16,035 bases of DNA. It comes from an uncultured bacterium. GTDB lineage: Bacteria > Verrucomicrobiota > Verrucomicrobiia > Opitutales > Intestinicryptomonadaceae. Position 1 is the stretch's first letter; each line of letters opens with the position of its first letter. Of this stretch, positions 1-7,238 are shown one piece after another. The stretch covers positions 1 through 16,035 of the forward strand of contig CAJMOT010000043.1 of NCBI GenBank assembly GCA_905214995.1. The letters run 5' to 3'. Position numbers and translations under genes: made by a program. The notes under the pieces are model-generated. The model ran no database searches, had not been told where the DNA came from, and saw only the letters and a program-made list of their open reading frames with translations.

Positions 1-176
1 TTACCTTAACTGGGCCCTTGCTTACGATGGCAGGTTTGCGGATTCGGCGGCAACGCGCGGAATTTTGGGGGTATGCGGAAAGCCCCGCCCGTCGGCGTCA
101 GATTTTTCGGACGGGGAATGCGCCAGTCGGCTCCGCGGAGCGGCCCGGAGCTATAAAGCGCGGAGATTGTCGTCGG

Positions 177-1904
177 CTATGCCTGCGACGCGCGCCAGTC
201 AACGAGGGTCGCCTGCGGGGTCTTGCGGCGGTTCCATCGGTTCCACCCGAACTTCACCGCAATGTCGATTTTTTTGCCCGCCGGAGGAACCCTTCCGGAC
301 ATCCTCCACGCCACCGCGTTGATCCAGCCGTTGTCGCCGAGCGGTATCTGGAAGCGGAAATTCGCCCCGCCGCCGAACACTTCCGGAGGCTTGGGGAGCT
401 CGACCGATTTTAGCGCGAAAATCGGCTCCCTGTTTCCCTCCCCGAACGGGTGCAGGAGTTCGAGCTCGTTGAGCAGCTCTATCCCGACGTCCGAGATGTC
501 GAGCGTCAGGCTGATTTTCACTTTCGGGGAAAAGTCGATGTCCCTGCCGTACTTTTCGATTATCACCGAGTTTATGCGCTTGCGGAACTCGCCGATTCCG
601 CCGCTTTTTACGGAGACCCCGACCGCCATAGGGTGCCCGCCCCAGCTGCCGAGCAGGTCGGCGCACGGCGCGAGGCACTCTACGAGATCGACTCCGTGGA
701 CGCTGCGGCCGGAGCCCTTTACGAATCCGCCGTCCTCTTCCCCGAACACGATGACGGGGCGGTGGAATTCGCGGCTGAGCTTGCCGGCGATTATGCCGAC
801 TACGCCCGGGTGCCAGCGCGGGTCGAAAACGACGACGCACGGGTCGGAGCCGTAGGAGTTTTCCTCCGCCTGTTTCATTGCGTCTTCGAGGACTCCGCGC
901 TCGATGTCCTGGCGCTCCTTGTTTATGTCGTTGAGTTCGCAAGCGGCGCGGTAGCAGGTTGTGAAGTCGTCGCCGAGCATCATTTCGAGGGGCAGGGAGG
1001 CGTCCGCCACGCGGCCGCTTGCGTTAATGCGCGGGCCGAGCTTGAAAGATATGTCGATTGGCGTGATTTCCTCGCCGAGGGCTATGCCGCTTGCCTGTAT
1101 CAAAGCCTGTATCCCCGTTCTGCGCGTGGATTTTAGCCGCTTGATGCCGTTGCGCGCCAAAATCCTGTTTTCGTCTACGAGCGGCACAAGGTCTGCGACC
1201 GTGCCGAGCGCGACGAGGTCGAGGTAGTCTTTGAGGTTTATCTCCCACGAGCGCTTGTCGCCGCGGTTGCGCATTTCCTTTATCAGCCCGTGCGCGAGCT
1301 TGAACACGAGCCCCACCGTGCACAGCTGCCGCCACGGCGCCCCTTCGAAGTCGAAAACGTGGGGGTTTATGAGTATGTGGCTCTGGTCGGTGGCGTCCTT
1401 CGCCTGATGGTGGTCTACGACTATTAGGTCGATTCCGCGCGAGCGTATGTAGTTCACCGCCTCTCCCGCGTTCGTGCCGCAGTCGAGCGCTATGAGCAGG
1501 TCGGGGTTGCCGGAGGCAAGCGCCCTTTCGAGAGCGGCTTCGCTGAGCCCGTAGCCCTCTTCCATTCTGCGCGGGACAAAATACGACGGATTTAGCCCGA
1601 AGAGCCGCAGAATGCTGACAAGCAGAGTCGTGCTCGTTATCCCGTCGACGTCGTAGTCTCCGAATACGAGTATGCTCTGGCGCTTTTCCACCGCCTCTAT
1701 TATGCGCAGCACGGCGCGGCGCAGATTTTTGAGCCTGAACGGGTCGTCGAGGTTTGCGAGCTTTGGGCTCATGAACATCTTGGCGCGGAGCGGGTCGGAA
1801 TAGCCGCGCTGGAGTATGAGCGCGCCGAGAATGGGGCTCACGCCCAGGTATGCGCCCATGTCGGCGGCGAGCTTTTTGTCGTATTCTGCAAATTCCCAGA
1901 CCAT
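177..1904 (-). CDS. recJ: Single-stranded-DNA-specific 5'-3' exonuclease RecJ
   Basis: RecJ degrades single-stranded DNA 5' to 3' in RecF-type recombination, mismatch repair and base-excision repair in the cytoplasm. Counting from the ATG at 1904 (575 residues, normal for the family), the DHH-phosphoesterase motifs are clear. They are DYDVDG at 83-88, DCG at 141-143, the signature DHH at 164-166, and LGTVADLVPL at 233-242. Further on are PRINASGR at 291-298, WHPGVVGIIA at 364-373 and the DHHA1 motif GGHPMAVG at 422-429. An OB-fold tail follows. The frame stays open to a TTG at 1943, but those extra residues do not look like RecJ. The ATG at 1904 is followed directly by a RecJ-like MVWEF start and is preceded by a close, weak GGGGA. 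The stop is TAG. It is transcribed divergently from sucC, and no clear terminator follows the stop before the window edge. Family assignment is certain; the exact start is likely. Confidence 0.95.
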   Translation of the reverse strand: MVWEFAEYDKKLAADMGAYLGVSPILGALILQRGYSDPLRAKMFMSPKLANLDDPFRLKNLRRAVLRIIEAVEKRQSILVFGDYDVDGITSTTLLVSILRLFGLNPSYFVPRRMEEGYGLSEAALERALASGNPDLLIALDCGTNAGEAVNYIRSRGIDLIVVDHHQAKDATDQSHILINPHVFDFEGAPWRQLCTVGLVFKLAHGLIKEMRNRGDKRSWEINLKDYLDLVALGTVADLVPLVDENRILARNGIKRLKSTRRTGIQALIQASGIALGEEITPIDISFKLGPRINASGRVADASLPLEMMLGDDFTTCYRAACELNDINKERQDIERGVLEDAMKQAEENSYGSDPCVVVFDPRWHPGVVGIIAGKLSREFHRPVIVFGEEDGGFVKGSGRSVHGVDLVECLAPCADLLGSWGGHPMAVGVSVKSGGIGEFRKRINSVIIEKYGRDIDFSPKVKISLTLDISDVGIELLNELELLHPFGEGNREPIFALKSVELPKPPEVFGGGANFRFQIPLGDNGWINAVAWRMSGRVPPAGKKIDIAVKFGWNRWNRRKTPQATLVDWRASQA

Positions 1905-2061
1905 TTTCCCCGCAACATATACACATGCCGGCGGAGATTTCAACCAGAAATGCGCGGCGCGTCCGCCCGCGCGATTTCGTTCCGTTTAAGTCGCCATAAA
2001 ACGCCCTCCGGAAAGCCGGAATATGGCGGCGGGCGGGTTCGCTTCTCAAACGTGTGAGGGG

Positions 2062-2075
2062 TGAAAAATTTTTCA
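2062..2075. repeat. Perfect 14-bp palindrome upstream of sucC promoter
   Basis: TGAAAAATTTTTCA is a perfect palindrome lying just before an A8 tract and the -35-like hexamer of sucC, in the recJ-sucC divergent region. It could be an operator or simply an AT-rich UP-like element. Its role is not known; only the symmetry is seen. Confidence 0.5.
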
Positions 2076-2083
2076 AAAAAAAC

Positions 2084-2111
2084 TTGCAACGCCCCGGGGG
2101 CGGAATAGTTT
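2084..2111 (+). promoter_or_regulatory. Candidate sucC promoter
   Basis: A -35-like TTGCAA (2084-2089) is separated by 16 bp from TAGTTT (2106-2111). An A8 tract (2075-2082) directly precedes the -35 and could act as an UP element. The spacer is almost filled by a GC-rich inverted repeat, CGCCCC-G-GGGGCG (2090-2102), which is an unusual place for a strong palindrome and could be an operator. The resulting leader would be about 100 nt. The rest of the 317-bp recJ-sucC gap (1905-2221) shows nothing else I can name, and no convincing recJ promoter. Prediction only. Confidence 0.4.
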
Positions 2112-2221
2112 GGTAAAACCATAATAACCCCCGCGCGGGCAATTCGGACAAACGCTTTTCGTCCCGTTGCGGTTCGTTATATTTTTCAACTTCAAACGGT
2201 TTTGCGAAAGCCGACAAAAAA

Positions 2222-3412
2222 ATGAATATTCACGAGTATCAAGCAAAAGCATTATTCAAGGAATTCGGCGTCCCGGTTCAGGACGGCATTGCGGTAAAAT
2301 CCCCCTCGGAGTTCGACGCGGCGATTGCGGCGATTCCCGGCGACCATGTGGTCGTCAAATCGCAAATCCACGCGGGCGGGCGCGGCAAGGGAGTTTTCGT
2401 CGACGGCTTCAAGGGCGGAGTAAAGTTCGTAGCCAAATCCGAGGCGGCCGAGACCGCCAAAAAAATGCTCGGCAATACCCTCGTCACCAAGCAGACCGGC
2501 CCGCAGGGCAAGGTCGTCGGGACGCTCTACTTTGCCGAGCCCGTCGATATCGAGAAAGAATACTACCTTTCCGTCCTAATGGACAGGGCTTCCGGAAAGG
2601 TCGCAATAGTCGCCTCCACAGCGGGCGGCATGGACATCGAAAAGGTCGCGGAGGAAACTCCCGAGCAAATCATGAAGATGCTCGTGGATCCCGACATCGG
2701 CTTGCAGCCCTTCCAGATAAGGGAGCTTGCGTTCTTCTTCGGCTTCGGCGAAAAGGAAAAGCAGAAGCAGTTCAAGGCGGTCATCGCCGGCCTATACAGG
2801 CTCTTCTGGCAGAAGGATTGCTCTATGGTTGAAGTCAATCCCCTCGTCCTCACCAAAGACGGAAAAATCGTCTGCCTCGACGCCAAGGTCGCGTTCGACG
2901 ACAACGGCCTCTTCCGCCACCCCGAACTCCAGGAGCTCCGCGACCCGCATGAAGAGGATCCCAAGGAAATCGAGGCGGGCAAGTACGGGCTCAACTACAT
3001 CGCCCTCGACGGCAACATCGCGTGCATGGTGAACGGCGCGGGGCTTGCGATGGCGACAATGGACATAATAAAACACTTCGGCGGCAACCCCGCAAACTTC
3101 CTCGACGTGGGCGGCGGCGCGACCGAAGAATCCATCACGCAGGCTTTCAACATCCTTCTCAAAGACCCGCACGTAAAGGGGATTCTGGTCAACATATTCG
3201 GCGGGATCATGAGGTGCGACGTCATCGCCGCCGGCGTCATCGCCGCGGTCAAGAACGTCGGGCTCAAGCTTCCGCTCGTCGTGAGGCTTGAGGGCACAAA
3301 CGTCGAGCTCGGCAGGAAGATGCTTTCGGAAAGCGGCATCGCCCTCACCACGGCGGATTCGCTCGCGGACGCTGCGGAAAAGATTGTCAAAATCGTCGCC
3401 GAACAAAAGTAA
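2222..3412 (+). CDS. sucC: Succinyl-CoA ligase (ADP/GDP-forming) subunit beta
   Basis: The beta subunit of succinyl-CoA synthetase carries the ATP-grasp nucleotide site. With SucD it interconverts succinyl-CoA, NDP and Pi with succinate, CoA and NTP in the TCA cycle. The 396-residue product has the usual length. The N-terminal MNIHEYQAKALFKEFGVPV is diagnostic. The ATP-grasp segment contains GGRGKGV (52-58) and EVNPL (204-208). The C-terminal CoA-ligase domain carries VNGAGLAM (270-277), LDVGGGA (294-300), NIFGGI (324-329) and GTNVELG (358-364). No strong Shine-Dalgarno sequence precedes the ATG; the 15 bases before it are A-rich. sucD starts 20 bp downstream, so the two are surely co-transcribed. 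Nucleotide specificity (ADP or GDP) cannot be settled by eye. Confidence 0.97.
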   Translation: MNIHEYQAKALFKEFGVPVQDGIAVKSPSEFDAAIAAIPGDHVVVKSQIHAGGRGKGVFVDGFKGGVKFVAKSEAAETAKKMLGNTLVTKQTGPQGKVVGTLYFAEPVDIEKEYYLSVLMDRASGKVAIVASTAGGMDIEKVAEETPEQIMKMLVDPDIGLQPFQIRELAFFFGFGEKEKQKQFKAVIAGLYRLFWQKDCSMVEVNPLVLTKDGKIVCLDAKVAFDDNGLFRHPELQELRDPHEEDPKEIEAGKYGLNYIALDGNIACMVNGAGLAMATMDIIKHFGGNPANFLDVGGGATEESITQAFNILLKDPHVKGILVNIFGGIMRCDVIAAGVIAAVKNVGLKLPLVVRLEGTNVELGRKMLSESGIALTTADSLADAAEKIVKIVAEQK

Positions 3413-3432
3413 ACCCTTAAAAATTTCGCAAA

Positions 3433-4314
3433 ATGAGCATACTTGTCAACAAGGACACGAGAGTTGTAATCAGCGGCATTACCGGCAATACGGGTTCTTT
3501 CCACACCCGCCAGTGCATGGAATACGGCTCCAAAATCGTCGCGGGCGTCACACCCGGCAAGGGCGGAATGCTTTTCGACGACAAGGTTCCCGTTTTCAAC
3601 ACCATCAGGGAATCCGTTGAAAAGGAGGGCGCCAACGCCTGCGCCATATTCGTGCCTCCGGCGTTTGCGGCGGACTCCATACTCGAGGCCATTGACGCGG
3701 AAATTCCGCTTATCATCACCATCACCGAGGGAATACCGGTAAAGGATATGGCAATCGTCAAGACGCGCCTTATGCAGAAAGGCTGCAAATCGCGGCTGAT
3801 AGGCCCCAACTGCCCGGGCGTCATCACCCCCGGGGAATGCAAAATCGGCATTATGCCCGGCTACATCCACAAACCCGGCGCCATCGGCATCGTCAGCCGC
3901 TCCGGAACCCTCACCTATGAGGCGGTGTGGCAGACCACATGTCTCGGATACGGCCAGAGCACGGTCGTAGGCATAGGCGGCGACCCGATCAACGGCACCA
4001 GCCACCTCGACGCGGTAAAAATGTTCAACGAAGACCCGAACACCGAAGCGATAATTATGATCGGCGAAATCGGCGGCGACGGCGAGCAGAAGGCGGCGGC
4101 GTGGCTGAAAGAGAATTGCAAGAAGCCCGTGGCGGCGTTTATCGCCGGCCGCACGGCTCCGAAAGGCAGGAGAATGGGGCACGCGGGCGCGATAGTCTCC
4201 GGAAACTCGGGTTCGGCCGACGATAAAATAAAAGCCCTTCTCGACGCCGGCATAGCGGTCTCGCCCACGCCCTCCGCGATAGGTGAGACCCTCATCAAGC
4301 GCTGGGGCAAATAG
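3433..4314 (+). CDS. sucD: Succinyl-CoA ligase subunit alpha
   Basis: The alpha subunit binds CoA and carries the histidine that is phosphorylated during catalysis. The 293-residue product matches the family length. It has an N-terminal CoA-binding Rossmann fold (GITGNTGSFHTRQ, 15-27) and PGKGGM (41-46). The ligase half has IGPNCPGVI (123-131), GIVSRSGTLTYE (152-163) and GIGGDPINGT (180-189). Glu212 lies in IGEIGG. The active-site histidine is His250 in MGHAGAI, equivalent by motif to His246 of the E. coli enzyme. It lies 20 bp after sucC with an A-rich gap and no Shine-Dalgarno sequence. The stop codon is followed at once by GC-rich hairpins and then a strong terminator, so sucCD looks like a two-gene transcription unit. 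Confidence 0.97.
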   Translation: MSILVNKDTRVVISGITGNTGSFHTRQCMEYGSKIVAGVTPGKGGMLFDDKVPVFNTIRESVEKEGANACAIFVPPAFAADSILEAIDAEIPLIITITEGIPVKDMAIVKTRLMQKGCKSRLIGPNCPGVITPGECKIGIMPGYIHKPGAIGIVSRSGTLTYEAVWQTTCLGYGQSTVVGIGGDPINGTSHLDAVKMFNEDPNTEAIIMIGEIGGDGEQKAAAWLKENCKKPVAAFIAGRTAPKGRRMGHAGAIVSGNSGSADDKIKALLDAGIAVSPTPSAIGETLIKRWGK

Positions 4315-4375
4315 GCGCGCGCCGCGGGGAAAGCCCGTCCGCGGAAGCGCGCTTTGGCGGCAGCGAATCGCCGCC
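4315..4375 (+). other. Two GC-rich stem-loops after the sucD stop
   Basis: The first stem-loop begins on the base after the sucD stop. GCGCGC (4315-4320) and CCGCGG (4322-4327) pair with CCGCGG (4339-4344) and GCGCGC (4347-4352), with small bulges. A second stem pairs GGCGGC (4356-4361) with GCCGCC (4370-4375) across an 8-nt loop. Neither is followed by a long T-run, so they are not typical terminators. They may protect the sucCD mRNA 3' end or simply reflect high GC. Structure seen, function inferred. Confidence 0.5.
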
Positions 4376-4413
4376 TGCCAATTGCAAATTCCCGCCGCGC
4401 AAACGATATTCCG

Positions 4414-4442
4414 AAGCCGCAGCATTTTTGCTGCGGCTTTTT
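4414..4442 (+). terminator. Rho-independent terminator of sucCD
   Basis: A perfect 11-bp stem, AAGCCGCAGCA (4414-4424) with TGCTGCGGCTT (4429-4439), closes a TTTT loop. It runs into a T5 tract at 4438-4442. It lies 100 bp after the sucD stop and before the next promoter on the same strand. Confidence 0.92.
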
Positions 4443-4532
4443 GCGCGTGCGATATTCGCCGCCGAATTTTTCGGTTCGCCTTTCAGTGATTTTGCGGCTT
4501 TCGATCGCCGGACAACATCTGCAGATTTTTAT

Positions 4533-4561
4533 TTGCATATTCAATGCGGAAATGTTATAAG
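4533..4561 (+). promoter_or_regulatory. Sigma70-type promoter of the broken protease gene
   Basis: TTGCAT (4533-4538), a 17-bp spacer, then TATAAG (4556-4561) give near-consensus -35 and -10 boxes. The ATG of the secreted protease-like gene lies 18 bp downstream of the -10, giving a short leader with a GAGA stretch near the start. This is the best-looking promoter in the window, although the gene it serves is broken. Confidence 0.65.
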
Positions 4562-4579
4562 TAATTCAAGAAACGAGAT

Positions 4580-5065
4580 ATGCGAAATCAGATTGCAATC
4601 CTGTTGGCGGTTTTGATCTTTGCGGCGGGCGTTTGCGCCCAAAGTTCGAGAGTCAAAGACCGCATAAGATATCTGAAACAGAGGATAGAATACGCAGAGG
4701 ACGACATAAGGGAGTGCGCAAAGAGCTAAAGCTGCTCGACGGGCGCGGCGGGTATTCAAAATATTCCTCAAAATCCTATTCTGATGAGGACGCCGACGCG
4801 AAGCCGGTAGACCGGCAGCGCGGTTCCAATGGTAAACTGCGACGGCGGGGCGGCGGCGGCCTTTGTGGGGAAAATAGGCGGAAAGACCTATCTGATCTCC
4901 AATCTGCACGTGCTCGGGAAGATGAAAAACGCCAGAATAACGACGCTCGACGGGAGGGAAATCCGCTTTCCGAAAACCTGTTTTTTCGGCGAGAAATACG
5001 CGAACCTTTCAATGGGCTATCGGGATTTAAAGATTTACTGCAACAAAAGGGGCAAGGATTTTTAA
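4580..5065 (+). pseudogene. Broken secreted trypsin-like serine protease gene
   Basis: The ATG at 4580 starts a 49-codon frame encoding a signal peptide (MRNQIAILLAVLIFAAGVCA, likely cut after VCA) and a short charged helix. It ends at TAA (4727-4729). From about 4723 the coding look moves to the neighbouring frame (ELKLLDGRGGYSKYSSKSYSDEDADAK). From 4829 it is back in the original frame, with FVGKIGGKTYLISNLHVL, then ITTLDGREI and YRDLKIY. K-TYLISNLHVL resembles the catalytic-histidine strand of Trypsin_2-type proteases, and RD in YRDLKIY could be the catalytic Asp. No GNSGG-type serine motif follows. A stop falls at 5063-5065. A third frame at 5100-5291 contains GDFCDGVAVAGDCKW, a possible continuation. 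The simplest reading is an exported protease inactivated by about two single-base indels plus 3' decay. A real 49-residue secreted peptide is a less likely alternative. Sequencing error could mimic the frameshifts but not the lost 3' end. Confidence 0.55.
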
Positions 5066-5741
5066 TGGCGCGCCGCCGGTGTGCGCACGGTTGCCTTGAA
5101 AAAATAAGGCGAAATTTTTTGGGAATTTTCCTTTGGGCGATTTTTGCGATGGAGTTGCAGTTGCCGGTGATTGCAAATGGCCGCGCATAGGCGTCGCTTG
5201 CGGAAAGGGAGGGGGTCCTGGGCGAGACGGGTTGGTTTGCGCGCAGTTCGCATATCTTATTTGGACGGAAAGCGGGGCAGATTCTTTGGCGTAGATTGCG
5301 GCTGCCGGAGTTGCGGCATTTTATGGAAAATTCGCGCCTTATTGGGGCGCGGGCGGAGAAGGAGGGAGGAGGGATTTGAAAGATGGGTTAGGATTGCCGC
5401 AAGGGGAGCGCGTTTGCGCGGGTATTCGCCCGCCTAAAAGAACATTTCTTCTGCGGAGTTTTACCGTAAAGTTTTCCGCCGGTTTCGTCCGCTCCGCGAT
5501 ATTTATATCGTTCCTTTGATTCTTCAGCCTGCGCGCCAATTTCGCATTTGGCCGCTTAACGGGGCCTTGTTGTCATATACCCCCGATGCGAAACGAAGTT
5601 TTCTGCCGCCGCGCGCGCTTGCCGTCGCGGGAATTTGACAATCGCTTTCGAAAAGCGCGCAGGTCGGTTGCGATAGCGCAAAAAAACGCCCGCCCGAATG
5701 CGGATGCGTTTTTATCGAAGGGGCTTGGCGCGCAACGGCTC
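5066..5741. other. Gene-poor region
   Basis: I find no intact gene, tRNA or mobile element here. The left part (to about 5225) may hold frameshifted remains of the preceding protease gene. Other visible items are a short inverted repeat, CGATAT-TT-ATATCG (5497-5510), and a small stem CGCTTT/AAAGCG near 5643-5657. There is also an imperfect hairpin at 5686-5709 followed by T5, which could be a weak plus-strand terminator. Base composition is less regular than in the flanking genes. Confidence 0.5.
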
Positions 5742-5766
5742 AAAAAAAGGCGGCCCGCAGGCCGCC
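5742..5766 (-). terminator. Rho-independent terminator of the PEGA lipoprotein gene
   Basis: On the minus strand a perfect GGCGGCC/GGCCGCC stem (5760-5766 with 5749-5755) with a 4-nt loop is followed by seven T (5748-5742). It begins 21 bp after the stop of the lipoprotein gene. Confidence 0.92.
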
Positions 5767-5787
5767 GTCAAAGATATGAAAGGAAAT

Positions 5788-6258
5788 TTATTTCTGGGAG
5801 AAGAATTCCGTGATTGCGAGAATCATGTAGGAGTGTTCTTCGGGGGAGATTTCGCCGCTCTTGCGCATGGCGTCGGCTTTTTCAATGGACTTGCTCAGAT
5901 CCCCGAAAGGATCGTTGCCCACGACATCGGGGAGGAATGCGGGCTTGAGCTTGGTGACGACGTTGGCCGGATCGAATTCCTTGTAATAGCCGGCGTCGAC
6001 GAGCGGGCCGAATTTGACAAACGGATTTGTCTTGGCGGTGGCGAGGTTGACATTTACGTCCTTATACCCCTTCTTGACCAGCTTGATGTCGTAGACTCCG
6101 TCTTTTTCGAGGTTGACGATGGTGGGGGTCTGTCCGACGAGTTCGTCATTTACGAAAACGTTTGCCCCCTCGGGCATGGAAGTCACCGCGACGTCTTCGG
6201 TGAAAGTGCACGCGGAAAGAATGATTGCAAAAACAGGGGTTAAAAGTAGTTTTTTCAT
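5788..6258 (-). CDS. PEGA-domain lipoprotein
   Basis: From the ATG at 6258 the product has 156 residues. It opens with a short lipoprotein signal, MKKLLLTPVFAIILSAC, with lipobox LSAC and lipidated Cys17. It is therefore exported and membrane-anchored. Residues of about 21-75 form a PEGA domain: AVTSMPEGANVFVNDELVGQTP, then VYDIKLVKKGYK. This is a small beta-fold often found in surface lipoproteins. The remaining half (FVKFGPLVDAGYYKEFDPANVVTKLKP and a charged helix ending ITEFFSQK) matches nothing I recognise. The frame is open to 6318, but those codons precede the obvious signal peptide. No Shine-Dalgarno sequence is visible. A hairpin separates it from proC upstream, and it ends in its own terminator, so it is probably monocistronic. 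Its function is unknown. Confidence 0.88.
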   Translation of the reverse strand: MKKLLLTPVFAIILSACTFTEDVAVTSMPEGANVFVNDELVGQTPTIVNLEKDGVYDIKLVKKGYKDVNVNLATAKTNPFVKFGPLVDAGYYKEFDPANVVTKLKPAFLPDVVGNDPFGDLSKSIEKADAMRKSGEISPEEHSYMILAITEFFSQK

Positions 6259-6316
6259 ATCAATTATTTTATCTGTCGAATTGAACTGTTGTTGGGTAGA
6301 GGCTGTCACTATTTTC

Positions 6317-6347
6317 AAAAAAAGTCAAGCGTTTTGACGTTTTTTTT
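6317..6347 (-). terminator. Likely terminator of proC
   Basis: GTCAA (6324-6328) pairs with TTGAC (6334-6338) around a 5-nt loop, flanked by an A7 tract on one side and a T9 tract on the other. The flanks can extend the stem past one bulged base. On the minus strand this ends in seven T, 36 bp after the proC stop. The GC content of the stem is low, so efficiency is uncertain. The minus-strand TTGACT here could also serve as a -35 for the lipoprotein gene, though I see no good -10. Confidence 0.5.
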
Positions 6348-6382
6348 TGAAGAGTTTTGCTTTTTTATTTTCGAGTTTCGGT

Positions 6383-7183
6383 TCAGAGGCGCGAAAGCTC
6401 TTCGGAGCGTTTTTCGGCGGCTTTGAGCGCGTCCGCGACAGTCTTTCGGAAGCCGCTCTTTTCGAAAACTTCGAGGGCCGCGAGGGTCGTGCCGCCCGGG
6501 CTCGAGACGGCGGTTCTTAACTCGTCCGCACTGAGTTCGGAAGAATTCAGCAGCATCGCCGAGCCGAGCAGGGTCTTTTCGGTCAGCCTTTTCGCCTCGG
6601 CATCCGTAAATCCTATGGATTTCGCGCCCTCGATAAGCGCCGCGGCAAACTCAAACACATAGCCCGGGCCGCTCCCCGAGAGGGCGGTCACGGCGTCGAG
6701 GCGGCTTTCCTCGACCTGCATGTATTCGCCTATCGCGCCGAGCGCGGTTTCGACCGCCCCGAGCTCGTCCGCAGACAGTTCGGATTCCGGCGCAAAGCAC
6801 GATATGCCCTGCGAAATCTGCGCGGGCATATTGGGCATTACCCTAACGATTTGCCCCACGCCTGGGAAGCATTCGCGGAGCCTTGCTATCGTAGTCCCCG
6901 CGAGAATGGATATTAGGAGCTTTGCGCGCGCCTCCCCCGCGGACTTCGCAACCTCCGCAAGCTGCTGGGGCTTGCAGGCGGCTACGACCGTTTGCGCGCC
7001 GGCGAACATCTCTTTGAGCGACGCGCAAAGGGATATTCCCGTCTCGGCGGACAGCTTTTTCCCCGTGTCGTCGTTTCCGCACGAACAGGCGATTTCTTCG
7101 GGCTTTGCAGCCCCCGAGGAAATCATGCCTCTGACGATTGCGCCGGCCATTTTTCCGGCGCCGATAAATCCGAATCTCATCAT
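6383..7183 (-). CDS. proC: Pyrroline-5-carboxylate reductase
   Basis: ProC reduces 1-pyrroline-5-carboxylate to L-proline with NAD(P)H, the last step of proline synthesis. The 266-residue length is typical. The N-terminal Rossmann motif is GFIGAGKMA (5-13). CKPQ (70-73) is followed by SILAGTTIARL and RVMPNMPAQISQG (114-126). The C-terminal dimerisation/catalytic domain has TALSGSGPGYVFEF (167-179) and the signature SSPGGTTLAALEVFEKSGFR (227-246). Two ATG codons are adjacent, at 7183 and 7180, and either could be used. No Shine-Dalgarno sequence precedes them. The upstream glycerate kinase gene on the same strand is 82 bp away, with a strong inverted repeat and a candidate promoter between them. 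Confidence 0.96.
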   Translation of the reverse strand: MMRFGFIGAGKMAGAIVRGMISSGAAKPEEIACSCGNDDTGKKLSAETGISLCASLKEMFAGAQTVVAACKPQQLAEVAKSAGEARAKLLISILAGTTIARLRECFPGVGQIVRVMPNMPAQISQGISCFAPESELSADELGAVETALGAIGEYMQVEESRLDAVTALSGSGPGYVFEFAAALIEGAKSIGFTDAEAKRLTEKTLLGSAMLLNSSELSADELRTAVSSPGGTTLAALEVFEKSGFRKTVADALKAAEKRSEELSRL

Positions 7184-7189
7184 TCATCG

Positions 7190-7219
7190 GATATAAACAT
7201 TTTGCGCGCGCCAAGTCAA
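7190..7219 (-). promoter_or_regulatory. Candidate proC promoter, possibly leaderless
   Basis: On the minus strand TTGACT (7219-7214), an 18-bp spacer and TATATC (7195-7190) form a plausible sigma70-type promoter. The -10 ends only 6 bp before the proC ATG, so transcription would begin at or next to the start codon. That fits the absence of a Shine-Dalgarno sequence. The -35 overlaps one arm and the loop of the adjacent inverted repeat. Prediction only. Confidence 0.35.
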
Positions 7220-7238
7220 GATTCCACTTGGCGCGCGC
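7204..7238. repeat. Perfect 13-bp inverted repeat upstream of proC
   Basis: GCGCGCGCCAAGT (7204-7216) and ACTTGGCGCGCGC (7226-7238) are exact reverse complements around a 9-nt spacer. No T-run follows on either strand, so it is not a canonical terminator. It lies between the glycerate kinase stop and the proC start and overlaps the candidate proC -35. It may act as an operator, an attenuating or stabilising hairpin in a read-through transcript, or a REP-like element. Confidence 0.75.

Noticed and set aside
130..141. GCTCCGCGGAGC palindrome as recJ terminator
   Set aside because: Perfect 12-bp palindrome but without loop or T-run; too little to call a terminator.
1..176. A further gene or structured RNA at the left edge
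   Set aside because: I compared it by eye with tRNA, tmRNA, SRP RNA and 5S patterns and found no convincing match; no supported reading frame either.
1905..1943. TTG at 1943 as recJ start
   Set aside because: The extra 13 residues are unlike RecJ and have no Shine-Dalgarno; the ATG at 1904 fits the family better.
1024..2217. 397-codon minus-strand open frame overlapping recJ
   Set aside because: Very Arg-rich out-of-frame shadow of recJ; recJ itself has all family motifs.
2995..4425. 476-codon minus-strand open frame across sucC/sucD
   Set aside because: It is antisense to two certain genes, composition is typical of a GC-rich shadow frame, and it crosses the gap between them.
4633..5190. 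185-codon plus-strand frame as an intact gene
   Set aside because: Only its middle part looks coding. The signal peptide and protease-like segment lie in another frame, so it is better read as a frameshifted pseudogene.
6259..6318. Upstream start (6318) for the PEGA lipoprotein
   Set aside because: It would put 20 polar residues before an obvious lipoprotein signal peptide.
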